Origin: Synechococcus sp. PCC 7335
GTDB lineage: Bacteria; Cyanobacteriota; Cyanobacteriia; Phormidesmidales; Phormidesmidaceae
Assembly: GCF_000155595.1 (NCBI RefSeq)
Contig: NZ_DS989904.1
Coordinates: forward strand, 4,147,987 to 4,211,986
Direction of reading: 5' to 3'
Length of the DNA stretch: 64,000 nucleotides
A program made the translations under genes and the position numbers. Under the pieces are notes generated by a model. That model ran no database searches. It was given only the letters and a program-made list of their open reading frames with translations, and was not told the origin of the DNA. This document shows, piece by piece, positions 36,640-45,734 of this stretch. Numbering within the stretch: position 1 is the first letter of the stretch; each line of letters starts with the position of its first letter.

Positions 36640-37575
36640 ATGGATGCAGTATCAAATCGATTTCGCGCGGCCATCAAGTCCAAAAAGTTTATCGTCACGG
36701 CTGAAGTGATGCCGCCCAAAGGCGCTAATCCACAGCACATGCTAGAGATGGCTGACGGTTTGAAGGACTGGGTACATGCTGTCAATGTGACCGACGGTAG
36801 TAGAGCAGTGCTGCGAATGTCTTCTTTAGCCTGCTCTGCACTATTGCGCCAGGCTGGAATTGAACCTATTTGCCAGATGACTGGGCGTGATCGCAATGCT
36901 ATTGCCCTCCAAGCCGACCTCATGGGAGCCCACGCTCTGGGAGTTCGCAACGTTCTAGCCCTGACCGGCGATCCGCTCAAGGCAGGTGACCATCCCAAAG
37001 CCAAACCTGTCCATGAGCTAGACTCTATTCGCCTTCTGCGCTTGATTAGAAAGCTCAACGAAGGCACTGACTATAACGAGAAACCTATGAACGACGGCGC
37101 ACTAGATATCTTTCCAGGCGCAGCCGTCGACCCACAGTCCACAAGCTGGTCAGGGCTGCAAAGCCGATTCGAGAAAAAGTTAACCTCGGGCGCGCAGTTT
37201 TTTCAAAGTCAGCTAATCTCTGATTTTGACAAGTTAGAGAAGTTTATGGATCAAGTGGCGGTGGGATGCGATCGCCCTATCCTAGCTGGCATCTTTCTAC
37301 TCAAATCCGCTAAGAACGCCGCCTTCATCAACCGCTGCGTTCCCGGCGTCGACATCCCTCAGCATCTGATTGATAGATTGGCGGCCGCCAAAGAACCCCT
37401 TCACGAAGGCATGAAAATTGCCGCCGAGCAAGTACAAGCCGCACGTCAGCTCTGTCAGGGCGTCCATATGATGGCGGTTAGAAGAGAAGATCTGATTCCC
37501 CAGATCCTAGAGATGGCAGGCGTAGAACCCCAAACACAAAGGCAAGTAGCTAGCACCTCAAGCGCAGTGAGGTAG
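36640..37575 (+). CDS. Methylenetetrahydrofolate reductase family protein
   Basis: 311 residues. TAEVMPPKGANPQHMLEMAD corresponds to the N-terminal strand and substrate Glu of MTHFR barrels; further motifs are QMTGRDRNAIALQADLMGAHALGVRNVLALTGDP and GAQFFQSQLISDFD. MTHFR reduces 5,10-methylene-THF to 5-methyl-THF using FAD. The cyanobacterial form is shorter in sequence identity to E. coli MetF, so I leave the symbol open. About 140 bp after trpS, same strand. Confidence 0.85.
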   Translation: MDAVSNRFRAAIKSKKFIVTAEVMPPKGANPQHMLEMADGLKDWVHAVNVTDGSRAVLRMSSLACSALLRQAGIEPICQMTGRDRNAIALQADLMGAHALGVRNVLALTGDPLKAGDHPKAKPVHELDSIRLLRLIRKLNEGTDYNEKPMNDGALDIFPGAAVDPQSTSWSGLQSRFEKKLTSGAQFFQSQLISDFDKLEKFMDQVAVGCDRPILAGIFLLKSAKNAAFINRCVPGVDIPQHLIDRLAAAKEPLHEGMKIAAEQVQAARQLCQGVHMMAVRREDLIPQILEMAGVEPQTQRQVASTSSAVR

Positions 37576-37583
37576 CCATTTAT

Positions 37584-37763
37584 ATGCATATCATTTCCTA
37601 TAGCGAGCAGGAATACGAACGTTTGGTTGAGATGCTAAACAATTTGATCGATCAAGTAGGTGAGGACGAACTGCATCCCTTAGCTTCGATGATGGATGTC
37701 ATTGGAACCCTCATCGAGAGCTACAAAACAAAGTACGTGCCAGAACTAGAAGAGGTCGGCTAG
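37584..37763 (+). CDS. Orphan HigA-like antitoxin N-terminal domain, 59 residues
   Basis: MHIISYSEQEYERLVEMLNN begins the 59-residue product. It reads like the N-terminal helix pair of HigA-type antitoxins (EYERL...LIDQ...DELHPLASMMDVIGTLIESYKTKY), but the helix-turn-helix that should follow is absent. There is no toxin gene beside it. It starts 8 nt after the MTHFR-family stop and is probably co-transcribed with it. It may be a functional small protein or a remnant. Confidence 0.6.
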   Translation: MHIISYSEQEYERLVEMLNNLIDQVGEDELHPLASMMDVIGTLIESYKTKYVPELEEVG

Positions 37764-37821
37764 AAAAAGTTGGATGTGCTAGAGAGAAAGCATTGCCTCT
37801 AGTTTAGCTCTGGCTGCATAT

Positions 37822-40800
37822 TTAGGTCTGAGCAGCTTGGCTCTGGGTAGTAGTCTGACCAGTAGAGCGACCAATGCCTGTTGTTCTACTTAATATCCTA
37901 GCGGTTCTGCTCCTGGCGCCGCTGATATAGGTAAAGAATACGGGAATGACCACTAGCGTTAGTAGCGTAGAGGTTGAGAAGCCACCGATGACTGCGATCG
38001 CCATCGGACTGCGCGTTTCACCGCCTGCCCCGAGTTCCAAGGCAATCGGTACCATCCCTGCCACCGTTGAGATCGAAGTCATCAAAATCGGTCGCAGTCT
38101 GGTAATTCCCGCTTCGATCACCGCCTGACGCCGCGACTTCCCTTCTCTCATCGCAATCAGCGCATAGTCCACTAGCAAAATCGAGTTCTTCGTCACCAGA
38201 CCAATCAGCAGTACGATGCCGATCAACGCGAATAATCCCATCGGCTTTTGCGCGACTAGTAGCCCCATCAACGCACCACCAACGCACAGCGGCAGTGCCA
38301 TCATCACAGCAATAGGATACAAAAAGTCGTTGTACAACAGCACCAACACGGCATAGATCATCAAGATCGCCGTGCCTAGCGCTAGCCCAAATCGGCTAAA
38401 GACTTCCTGCTGGATCTCAGCATCGCCTGTTGACTGCTCTCTGACACCATCAGGTAAGTTTTGCATGATGGGTAGCTCACCAACGGCCTCGATAGCTTGA
38501 CCTAGCGTGATACCCTGAAGGTTAGCACCGACAGTGATCTGGCGAGAGCGATTGAAGCGATCGATCTGAGCAGGGCCGCTACCAAAACTGATATCGGCAA
38601 CTGCAATTAGCGGCACCATCTGACCATTTTGACCGGGTACTTGCAGGTTCTCTAGTGTGCTTAGATCATCAACAGCCTCGGGGGCTAATCGCACACGAAT
38701 AGGAATCTGGCGATCGCCCACATCGAAATCAGCTAGGTTTGATTCACTATCGCCCAGCGTTGCCAAAGAAGCCGTCCGAGCAATGCTACTTACCGACACG
38801 CCTAAATCTGCGGCTCTAGCCGGATCGGGTCGAATCAAGACCTCTGGCTGCACCAGCGAGGCGGTAGAGTTCACTTCCACCATGCCTGGAATCTGTCGCA
38901 CCTGCTGAGTCAGATCTTGAGCGGTTCGCGTCAGCAGCTCAGGATTTTCACCCGTGAGAACCAGTTCATAATCTTTGCCACCACCGCCCGCACCCTGACT
39001 GACAAAATTAATTCTAACGCCCGGAATAGTTTGAAATTCTTTGCGGAGCTGCTCCTCATAGAGGCTGCGCTCTATTCGTTCTTCTTTGGGCTTTAGCTGT
39101 ACAGAAGCGGAGGCATCGCCTGGGGTGTTGGTCATGAACACATCTTCTGTCGCAGGTTTAGAAAGGAGAAGATTGGTAACGCGATCGCTCACCAGCTCCG
39201 TTCTTTCCAAAGTCGTTCCCGGTGGTAAAGAGATACTAATAGAGGTTCGACTAGTATTACCTGAGTCAAACAGACTAGTCGGTAAGAACCGGGCCAAGTT
39301 CATACTGCCAATGAAGAACAATAGTGCTAGCACAATCGTAATCAGGCGATGATTTAGCGCTGTGTTCAACAGTTTATGGTACGGCAACAGATAGCGCGGC
39401 ACCCGTAGCCCATCAGCAGCAACGACTGTGTTTCCCTCATTACCTCCATCGGCTGGTTTGAGCAAATAGGCCGCCATCATGGGACTTACTAGTCGGGCCA
39501 CCAGCGTAGAGAACATCGTTGCTACCGCTACCGTCACGCCAAACGGCTTGAAGAACTGGCCTGGAATTCCTCCCATGAAAGCAACTGGAAGGAATACGGC
39601 AACAATTGTCGCCGTGGTGGTGACGACGGCTAAGCCAACTTCTGCTGTCGAATCGATTGCAGCTTTAAAAGGTGGCTTACCCATTTGAATGTGACGCTCG
39701 GTATTCTCAATTTCTACGATCGCATCGTCTACTAGGTTGCCAACCGCCAATGTCAATGCCAGCAGAGACATACTGTTGAGCGTGTAGCCTAACGCTTGCA
39801 AAACCAGAAAAGTGGGGATGATTGAAAGCGGCAGCGCCGTCGCGGTAATCAGCGTTGTCCGCCAGTTGCGGAGGAAAAGACCCACCACAATCACCGCCAA
39901 AATGCAGCCTAGTATCAGCGCATCAATAGACGCTTGATACGAGTCTCTAATGTCGGTGCCTTGGGTGAACGTCAGCTCAAAAGTGATATCTTCTGGCAGC
40001 GTCTGCTCAAGCTCAGCGATCGCCTCTGTGACCGAGTCTTCTACCGTGACTACCACGCTACCCTTACTGCGATAGACCCGAAAGCCTACCACTGGCTGAC
40101 CATTTAGATAGGCAGACTGGCGGATTTCGCCAAAGTCGTCTTCGACTGAGCCCAAACTACTAAGCGGCGTAGTTCCCCCAGCCGGTAAGACAATTTGTAG
40201 CGATCGCAGCTCATCTACCGTTGCTGCACTGCCTAGCGTCCGAATGCCTTGCTCTATCCCCGAGATATCGCTGCGGCCCCCCGGCAAGTTGATATTAAAC
40301 TGGCGAATTTGGTCATTCACCTCAGTCGCTGTGATACCTAAGGCGTTGAGCTGAGCTGGATCGAGATTTACACGGATCTCTCTATCGACACCACCGACTC
40401 GGTCAACTCTAGCCACGCCTTCTGCTGCTAGAAGTTTGCGGCCAATCTCTCTATCAACAAGATCGCTAATTTCTTCGACTGAGCGCTGATCTGAGCCAAC
40501 GGTATAGATGACAACAGGCCCACCAGAAAACTCTAGCCGCTGCACAATTGGGTCGCTCGCATCTTCCGGAAAATCTTGGCGAATCCGGGTAATCGCATCA
40601 CGAACATCATTAGTAGCCTGGTCAGTATCAACCCCCAAATTAAATTCAATGACTGTTTCTGACGATCCGTCACTCACAGTCGAGGTCAGCGAGTCAATGT
40701 TGCCAAGACCGGCCACTGCATCTTCTATCTTTTTAGTGATCTGGTTTTCCATCTCGGCAGGGCCAGCGCCTGTCTGGGTCACCTGCACCTGTACCGCTGG

Positions 40801-40929
40801 CACATCGATATTCGGATTGGCATCAATGCCCAGATTGCCAAAGGCAACTAAACCTGTGATCGTGAGTACCAAAAATAAAACAATCGTCGGCACCGGACGC
40901 CGAATTGACCATTCAGAAATGTTGAACAT
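37822..40929 (-). CDS. RND efflux transporter, AcrB/HAE1-type inner-membrane pump
   Basis: 1035 residues, full length. Twelve-helix pattern with two large periplasmic loops. Start FNISEWSIRRPVPTIVLFLVLTITGLVAF; proton-relay TM4 motif VGNLVDDAIVEIENTERH; TM10-11 region VLLIGLVTKNSILLVDYALI with a conserved Lys. This is the drug/solvent efflux class rather than the heavy-metal class. Its adaptor lies 2 nt upstream on the same strand (40932-42344). No outer-membrane TolC gene is in the window. Confidence 0.94.
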   Translation of the reverse strand: MFNISEWSIRRPVPTIVLFLVLTITGLVAFGNLGIDANPNIDVPAVQVQVTQTGAGPAEMENQITKKIEDAVAGLGNIDSLTSTVSDGSSETVIEFNLGVDTDQATNDVRDAITRIRQDFPEDASDPIVQRLEFSGGPVVIYTVGSDQRSVEEISDLVDREIGRKLLAAEGVARVDRVGGVDREIRVNLDPAQLNALGITATEVNDQIRQFNINLPGGRSDISGIEQGIRTLGSAATVDELRSLQIVLPAGGTTPLSSLGSVEDDFGEIRQSAYLNGQPVVGFRVYRSKGSVVVTVEDSVTEAIAELEQTLPEDITFELTFTQGTDIRDSYQASIDALILGCILAVIVVGLFLRNWRTTLITATALPLSIIPTFLVLQALGYTLNSMSLLALTLAVGNLVDDAIVEIENTERHIQMGKPPFKAAIDSTAEVGLAVVTTTATIVAVFLPVAFMGGIPGQFFKPFGVTVAVATMFSTLVARLVSPMMAAYLLKPADGGNEGNTVVAADGLRVPRYLLPYHKLLNTALNHRLITIVLALLFFIGSMNLARFLPTSLFDSGNTSRTSISISLPPGTTLERTELVSDRVTNLLLSKPATEDVFMTNTPGDASASVQLKPKEERIERSLYEEQLRKEFQTIPGVRINFVSQGAGGGGKDYELVLTGENPELLTRTAQDLTQQVRQIPGMVEVNSTASLVQPEVLIRPDPARAADLGVSVSSIARTASLATLGDSESNLADFDVGDRQIPIRVRLAPEAVDDLSTLENLQVPGQNGQMVPLIAVADISFGSGPAQIDRFNRSRQITVGANLQGITLGQAIEAVGELPIMQNLPDGVREQSTGDAEIQQEVFSRFGLALGTAILMIYAVLVLLYNDFLYPIAVMMALPLCVGGALMGLLVAQKPMGLFALIGIVLLIGLVTKNSILLVDYALIAMREGKSRRQAVIEAGITRLRPILMTSISTVAGMVPIALELGAGGETRSPMAIAVIGGFSTSTLLTLVVIPVFFTYISGARSRTARILSRTTGIGRSTGQTTTQSQAAQT

Positions 40930-40931
40930 AT

Positions 40932-42344
40932 CTAGTTGCTGCCCTCAAAGCTACTCTCTGAGACAATGCCAGGGCCATCGTTGGAAACTACATCTACTAG
41001 ATCGCCATCTTGTACATAGCTCGCCCCTTCTAAAACAACTGGGACATCAGCCTGCAATCCAGAAACGATTTCGATTTGCGCAGGCTGATTTCCGCTTGCT
41101 GGAATCTGCTCACCTGTGGTTACAGGCTGGGCTTTAACAGTGCCATCCGCAGCTAACTGGTAGACTACAAAGCCACCGCTGCTTTGCGGTAGAACGGCTT
41201 CTGCTGGTACCGTTACCCCTTCACGCGTTCCGACCACAATCGCTGCTTGCAAAAACATACCAGGACGTAGGCGATCGCTCCCTGGCAACCCTACTTTTAC
41301 GGTCGCCTTTCTCGTCTGCGCGTCAACGGTTGGATCAATTGATCGCACAAAGCCCTGAAGCTGCAAAGCAGCATCAGAGTTAGACGAGATCTGAACTGGC
41401 GTACCCGGTGTTACTTTGGCCATCTGCGTCTGCGGAATCTCGACCGCTAGCTCTAATTCGTCATTACTAATTAGCTTGAATAGAGGTGTGCCTGTACTAG
41501 CTGTATCTCCTACTGTTGCTGCTCTTTCCGCAATTACGCCATCGCTAGGTGCGATCACCAAGGTTTGATCTAGCTGGGTTTTTAACTGATTGACCTCAGC
41601 TTCGGCGCTACGAACAGATGCCTGGGCGCTTGAAATCGCCGCCTGCTGCGCGCCGACGGTTTGCTCTGCGGTAGCAACTTCAGTTCTCCGCTCGGTTAGA
41701 GACTCAGCGCTGATAGCTCCCTGCTCGAATAGCGAACTATATCGGTCAAAGTTTTCTCTGGCTTCGGCTAGAGAAGCTTGGGCTTGGGCCGCCTCTGCTC
41801 GTCTCTGCTCGACGGTGGCGATCGCCGCACTTACCTGGGCCTGGGATTGCTCGATCTCACTACGCAAAACCGAATCGTCAAGAACAGCCAGAATTTGGCC
41901 TGCCGCAACGCGATCGCCCTCGCGCACGTTCACTGCCCGAATCTGTAAACCACTTGCTCTAGGCGATACTGAAAGCAAGTCAAACGCTTCGACGGTGCCA
42001 TTGGTCTCAATGGTTTGGCGAATGGAAGTAGATTGCGATCGCACCGTGGTTACCGTCGCACTCGCTACCGCCGTTGGTTCGACTAGCGGCGCCTCTCCTC
42101 TAGAAGCGACCATAGACAGCAGCTTTTGGCCCCCTATTGCTAGCCCTAGTCCTAGACCCAACCCTAGCAATAGGCCTCTGGGTCCACTTAACCAGCCGGG
42201 AACGTTTCGAACCGGTCGCTTTCGTTTCTTAGGTTTCAAAATCCCGTCTGTGAGGCCTTTTGAGCTTGAGGTAGGCACCACCTCCGGTTCTATAGAGCTA
42301 TCTTCGTCGTCTCGGAAATCGTGCTGAAGATCTTGGTAAGCCAC
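40932..42344 (-). CDS. RND efflux periplasmic adaptor (membrane fusion protein)
   Basis: 470 residues. Cytoplasmic N-terminus (basic, KPKKRKRPVRN), one membrane anchor about 52-77, then lipoyl half-motif SPRASGLQIRAVNVREGDRVAAGQILAVLDD, an Ala/Gln/Glu-rich coiled-coil hairpin about 158-260, the second lipoyl half DGVIAERAATVGDTASTG, and a beta-barrel. The long cytoplasmic tail before the anchor is unusual. Upstream of the ATG are two perfect copies of a 13-bp motif (separate entry), possibly the operator. Confidence 0.93.
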   Translation of the reverse strand: MAYQDLQHDFRDDEDSSIEPEVVPTSSSKGLTDGILKPKKRKRPVRNVPGWLSGPRGLLLGLGLGLGLAIGGQKLLSMVASRGEAPLVEPTAVASATVTTVRSQSTSIRQTIETNGTVEAFDLLSVSPRASGLQIRAVNVREGDRVAAGQILAVLDDSVLRSEIEQSQAQVSAAIATVEQRRAEAAQAQASLAEARENFDRYSSLFEQGAISAESLTERRTEVATAEQTVGAQQAAISSAQASVRSAEAEVNQLKTQLDQTLVIAPSDGVIAERAATVGDTASTGTPLFKLISNDELELAVEIPQTQMAKVTPGTPVQISSNSDAALQLQGFVRSIDPTVDAQTRKATVKVGLPGSDRLRPGMFLQAAIVVGTREGVTVPAEAVLPQSSGGFVVYQLAADGTVKAQPVTTGEQIPASGNQPAQIEIVSGLQADVPVVLEGASYVQDGDLVDVVSNDGPGIVSESSFEGSN

Positions 42345-42374
42345 AGGGGTACGTATTTGCCAGTTTGCCAGCGG

Positions 42375-42401
42375 AGTGTTTACAAAAAAGTGTTTACAAA
42401 A
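42375..42401. promoter_or_regulatory. Perfect direct repeat upstream of the RND operon
   Basis: agtgtttacaaaa occurs at 42375-42387 and 42389-42401, start to start 14 bp. It lies 30-57 nt upstream of the adaptor ATG, where a repressor could overlap the promoter or the 5' leader. No regulator gene is adjacent to the operon. Confidence 0.45.
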
Positions 42402-42538
42402 GTTTAATATTCCTATTATTGCTTACACTTCCCCATTTTGCGTAGATCCCTAAGACAGCAAAAAAATAGGACCAAACCTGTTACCCTATACCCCATCAGC
42501 TGATCTGTAATAGCTCGTAATCCTAGACAAGCGCGATC

Positions 42539-43828
42539 ATGAAAACCAAATCCTGGTGGCAGAAACTAAAGCGCAATCCGCTTGCTCGATTTGGTGCGGT
42601 TGTCCTAATCGTCTTTTACATCGCAGTCATCTTTGCTGATTTCGTCGCCCCCTACGATCCACTCAATCAGCAGCCCAATGGTTCCTTACTCCCTCCTACA
42701 AGCATCTACTGGGTGAACCAGGAAACCAACCAATTTATTGGCCCACACATCTATCCCACCATTCAAGGGCCTATTGATATCGATACCGGACTAAGAGAAA
42801 AGGAAGTGGACTTTAGCCGTCCTGCACCGCTGCGCTTGTTTGTGCGGGGCGATCAGTATCAACTTTTTAAGTTCACGTTGCCACTGATTACGGGCTTCTC
42901 GTTCGAAGACAACATTACGATGAGAGAAGTTCCTATCTTTCCAGGCATCTCTAGCAATCTGCATCTATTCGGTCCAGTCGGACCCGCTACGTTACCATTT
43001 CAAACAGCCGAGCCCATAGTAGACCCAGTAGAACCGATAGCACAGCCGGATAGTGACTTCTTAGAACCTATAGAGCTACCCCCAGCAGAGGTAGAGGTTA
43101 GTCCGGTGGCCACTACCCCTGCCTATTTCAACATTTTTGGTACGGACAGAGCGGCAAGGGATGTGTTTAGCCGCTTGGTCTACGGAGGGCGCATTAGTCT
43201 CGGTATTGGCATTGTCGGTATCTCAATTTCTTTTCCGCTGGGCTTACTGGTAGGCGGAATCTCTGGCTACTTCGGAGGTATTGTCGATTCTGTGATCATG
43301 CGTTTGGTCGAGGTAATCATGACGATTCCCTCTATCTATCTGCTGGTTGCGTTAGGTGTGATTCTGCCACCTCAGCTCGATAGCGCTCAGCGGTTTCTGC
43401 TGATCGTGCTAATTATCTCGTTTATCGGCTGGGCAGGGTTAGCTAGGGTAATTCGAGGTGAAGTGCTCTCGCTCAAAGAAAGAACGTTCGTACAGGCATC
43501 ACGCTCGATGGGCGGACGCAGCCTACATATTATTACCCGCCACATCTTGCCGCAAACCGCCACCTACGTAATTATTGCGGCCACACTGTCTATTCCTAGC
43601 TACATCGTCTCTGAAGCTGTCTTAAGCCTAATTGGGCTCGGTATCACCGAGCCCGATCCGTCCTGGGGCAATATGCTTTCTGCTGGCACCGACGCTTCGA
43701 TCTTGGTGCTCAATCCCTGGTTGGTTTGGCCTCCGGCCGCATTGATTGTGATTGTTGTTCTTTGCTTCAATCTGCTCGGTGATGGCCTCAGAGATGCTCT
43801 CGACCCTCGCAGTTTGGAAGAACGTTGA
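42539..43828 (+). CDS. ABC permease, DppC/OppC family, with large periplasmic insertion
   Basis: 429 residues against about 290 for a normal DppC. FADFVAPYDPLNQQPNGSLLPPTSIYWVN is the family N-terminus after TM1. Then about 130 extra residues (44-190, including a Pro/Glu/Asp-rich stretch around 160-185) precede the usual FGTDRAARDVFSRLVYGGRISLGIG core. EAA-like loop FVQASRSMGGRSLHIITRHILPQT; ending FNLLGDGLRDALDPR. No other importer subunit is adjacent, so its partners are elsewhere. Confidence 0.9.
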   Translation: MKTKSWWQKLKRNPLARFGAVVLIVFYIAVIFADFVAPYDPLNQQPNGSLLPPTSIYWVNQETNQFIGPHIYPTIQGPIDIDTGLREKEVDFSRPAPLRLFVRGDQYQLFKFTLPLITGFSFEDNITMREVPIFPGISSNLHLFGPVGPATLPFQTAEPIVDPVEPIAQPDSDFLEPIELPPAEVEVSPVATTPAYFNIFGTDRAARDVFSRLVYGGRISLGIGIVGISISFPLGLLVGGISGYFGGIVDSVIMRLVEVIMTIPSIYLLVALGVILPPQLDSAQRFLLIVLIISFIGWAGLARVIRGEVLSLKERTFVQASRSMGGRSLHIITRHILPQTATYVIIAATLSIPSYIVSEAVLSLIGLGITEPDPSWGNMLSAGTDASILVLNPWLVWPPAALIVIVVLCFNLLGDGLRDALDPRSLEER

Positions 43829-43846
43829 TATTAGAAAGCGCCGACC

Positions 43847-44569
43847 TTAAGCCACTGGCTGAGGCCCTGTTCTACTTTGGCTCAGCTCCTGATGAACGCT
43901 AGTTCCAATTTGGATAGCCTCATTAAGTAGACGGCCATAGTCACTAGCTTCATCACTAACCCACAATAGCTGTAACGTCGCCAGGTTTCGCTCAATGCTA
44001 TGGAACATTTCTTGACGCCTAGCCATGAACTGTTGATGTTTTCGCATGATTCTTTCAGTCATGAGGCCACACACCAAGCTTTCTCTAGTCAAGTGAAGTG
44101 CTTCTATAACACCTTCTCTGTTCTCTAGGCTTGGTTTTCCTGGGTATGAGAGCGTATTTTTTGCCGCACCTAGCTCTTCTAATATTTCAACGGCTGAGAC
44201 CACTTCGTTGAAGCGGTCAATTTCATCGAGTAAATGGCTAAGGGTGAGCAGACGCCTGCCCTCATGCCAGCGGTAATAGGTCCAAGCGATAGTCAGAGTG
44301 ATCGCGCCTAGCACGCCAAGCGGCAAAGCTCCCCAAACTGCCTGCATATTGTCACCACTTGCTGAGCGCACGGTCAACAGCGTCAAAGGCAGACAAAAGA
44401 TTAGACCCACTGCCAGCAGCAAGCCCAGCTCACTTAATAGAGCCAGTCGATGCGTGGGCAAGAAAGCCGTCTGACGATAGGCCCATCCAATAGTGACATC
44501 GCCAACATCTAGCCCTGTCATCTCATCTAGCTCTCGCTGCGTAATTCTCAGATTATCTAGAGTCTTCAT
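43847..44569 (-). CDS. Two-helix membrane protein with cytosolic helical domain, unknown
   Basis: 240 residues. Hydrophobic pair at about 42-66 and 80-99; the remainder is helical and charged, with LTLSHLLDEIDRFNEVVSAVEILEELG and MRKHQQFMARRQEMFHSIERNLATLQL. No family recognised. It converges on the ABC permease, 18 bp between stops, without an evident terminator. Confidence 0.6.
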   Translation of the reverse strand: MKTLDNLRITQRELDEMTGLDVGDVTIGWAYRQTAFLPTHRLALLSELGLLLAVGLIFCLPLTLLTVRSASGDNMQAVWGALPLGVLGAITLTIAWTYYRWHEGRRLLTLSHLLDEIDRFNEVVSAVEILEELGAAKNTLSYPGKPSLENREGVIEALHLTRESLVCGLMTERIMRKHQQFMARRQEMFHSIERNLATLQLLWVSDEASDYGRLLNEAIQIGTSVHQELSQSRTGPQPVA

Positions 44570-44601
44570 TGCTAGATTTTCTCTGTAACGTTTCTTACTT
44601 T

Positions 44602-44631
44602 GCTGAAGTATATATAGCTGAAGTACATATA
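44602..44631. repeat. 15-bp tandem duplication
   Basis: gctgaagtatatata and gctgaagtacatata (one mismatch), 33-62 nt upstream of the minus-strand gene start at 44569. Confidence 0.85.
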
Positions 44632-44775
44632 GCTTTGGTCACTTAGCTTGCGACATTTGTAACGGCTGTAACCTTTATAGAAAGCAGGCTAAGGACTCAT
44701 GTGTACCTACTTCATCAGGTCACGCTATATTCTCCGCGCTAATTTCTGCTTTCTCTCCCACTATTTTCTTTCCCA

Positions 44776-45501
44776 CTAATAGAGCCCGAGCATGGAGCCC
44801 AGCGTCCGCAAGACTTGGGAGTAGAAGTTACCCTCAACCTCAGGTCGAAAGATTTGGAAAATCTGGCCGTCAGAACCGACAAAAGGCCGTAGCGTCCAGC
44901 CTAGCTGAGAACCTACTAGCCCATACAGCACCACCCAACCCTGCAATAGTTTCAAGCGCAGCTTTTGATCAAAGCCATCAGGTCCGGCCATGTCCACCAT
45001 TCCTTTGTAAAACAGGCGCACACCTACACAGCCAGTAATTGCCATTACCAACACGTTGAGTAGCAAGAAAAAATCATACTCTCTAACAGAAATGAGAAAA
45101 AACAAAATGACTGGCGCAAAGCTAAAGAGCAAAACGCTAATTACCGCGACCGCTGTAAGCGCCATAGTGACGTACTGCTTGAAGCTGAGCTGAGAGCCAA
45201 ACAGAATATCAAAAAAATATAGCGTCGGCACGCAGATCAGCAGCGTGAGCAAGTACAGCGCTGGCAGCTTGATTGCAGAGGAAATAATCTGTAAACCACC
45301 TCCGTACGAGCCCAAAATGCCACCGTAGACCGCGAAGAAAAAGGTACTAGCGATCAGCAAAGAGCCGATCTTACTTTCTAGTTTGGTTTCATTGCGGACT
45401 TCTTCTAAAAACGTACGGCGATCACGCAGCAAACGAATTAATACAGCAAAATGATTCGAGCTACGACTTTTGGGTCTGATCTTCAAAGAATCTTGGTTCA
45501 T
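44776..45501 (-). CDS. Five- to six-helix membrane protein, Yip1-like
   Basis: 241 residues. After a polar N-terminus (LIRLLRDRRTFLEEVRNETKLESKIGSLL) there are about five hydrophobic segments. The hydrophobicity layout and the RRTFLEEV-type entry resemble the Yip1-like domain and proteins labelled WH2-domain in cyanobacteria; I can name only the family resemblance. Function unknown. Divergent from glcF. Confidence 0.6.
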   Translation of the reverse strand: MNQDSLKIRPKSRSSNHFAVLIRLLRDRRTFLEEVRNETKLESKIGSLLIASTFFFAVYGGILGSYGGGLQIISSAIKLPALYLLTLLICVPTLYFFDILFGSQLSFKQYVTMALTAVAVISVLLFSFAPVILFFLISVREYDFFLLLNVLVMAITGCVGVRLFYKGMVDMAGPDGFDQKLRLKLLQGWVVLYGLVGSQLGWTLRPFVGSDGQIFQIFRPEVEGNFYSQVLRTLGSMLGLY

Positions 45502-45734
45502 TACGGCTAAACGCTCCTGGCTTTGGCTTTACTGCACTGGCAGTCACTGTCATAAAACTTGGCTTGAAAACACTATCTAGCAACGGATAAGCTCAAGGGT
45601 TCCTCGATGTGTTTCCTTAAGCGTCCTCGGCTATTCGCGACCCTGGTTTAGGGTGCTACAGGTATAGGCGATCGCATTCCGCAAACGCGCTAAGCTAAAC
45701 AACAGGGAACCTAAACGAATTGCGAAAGCGAGCC

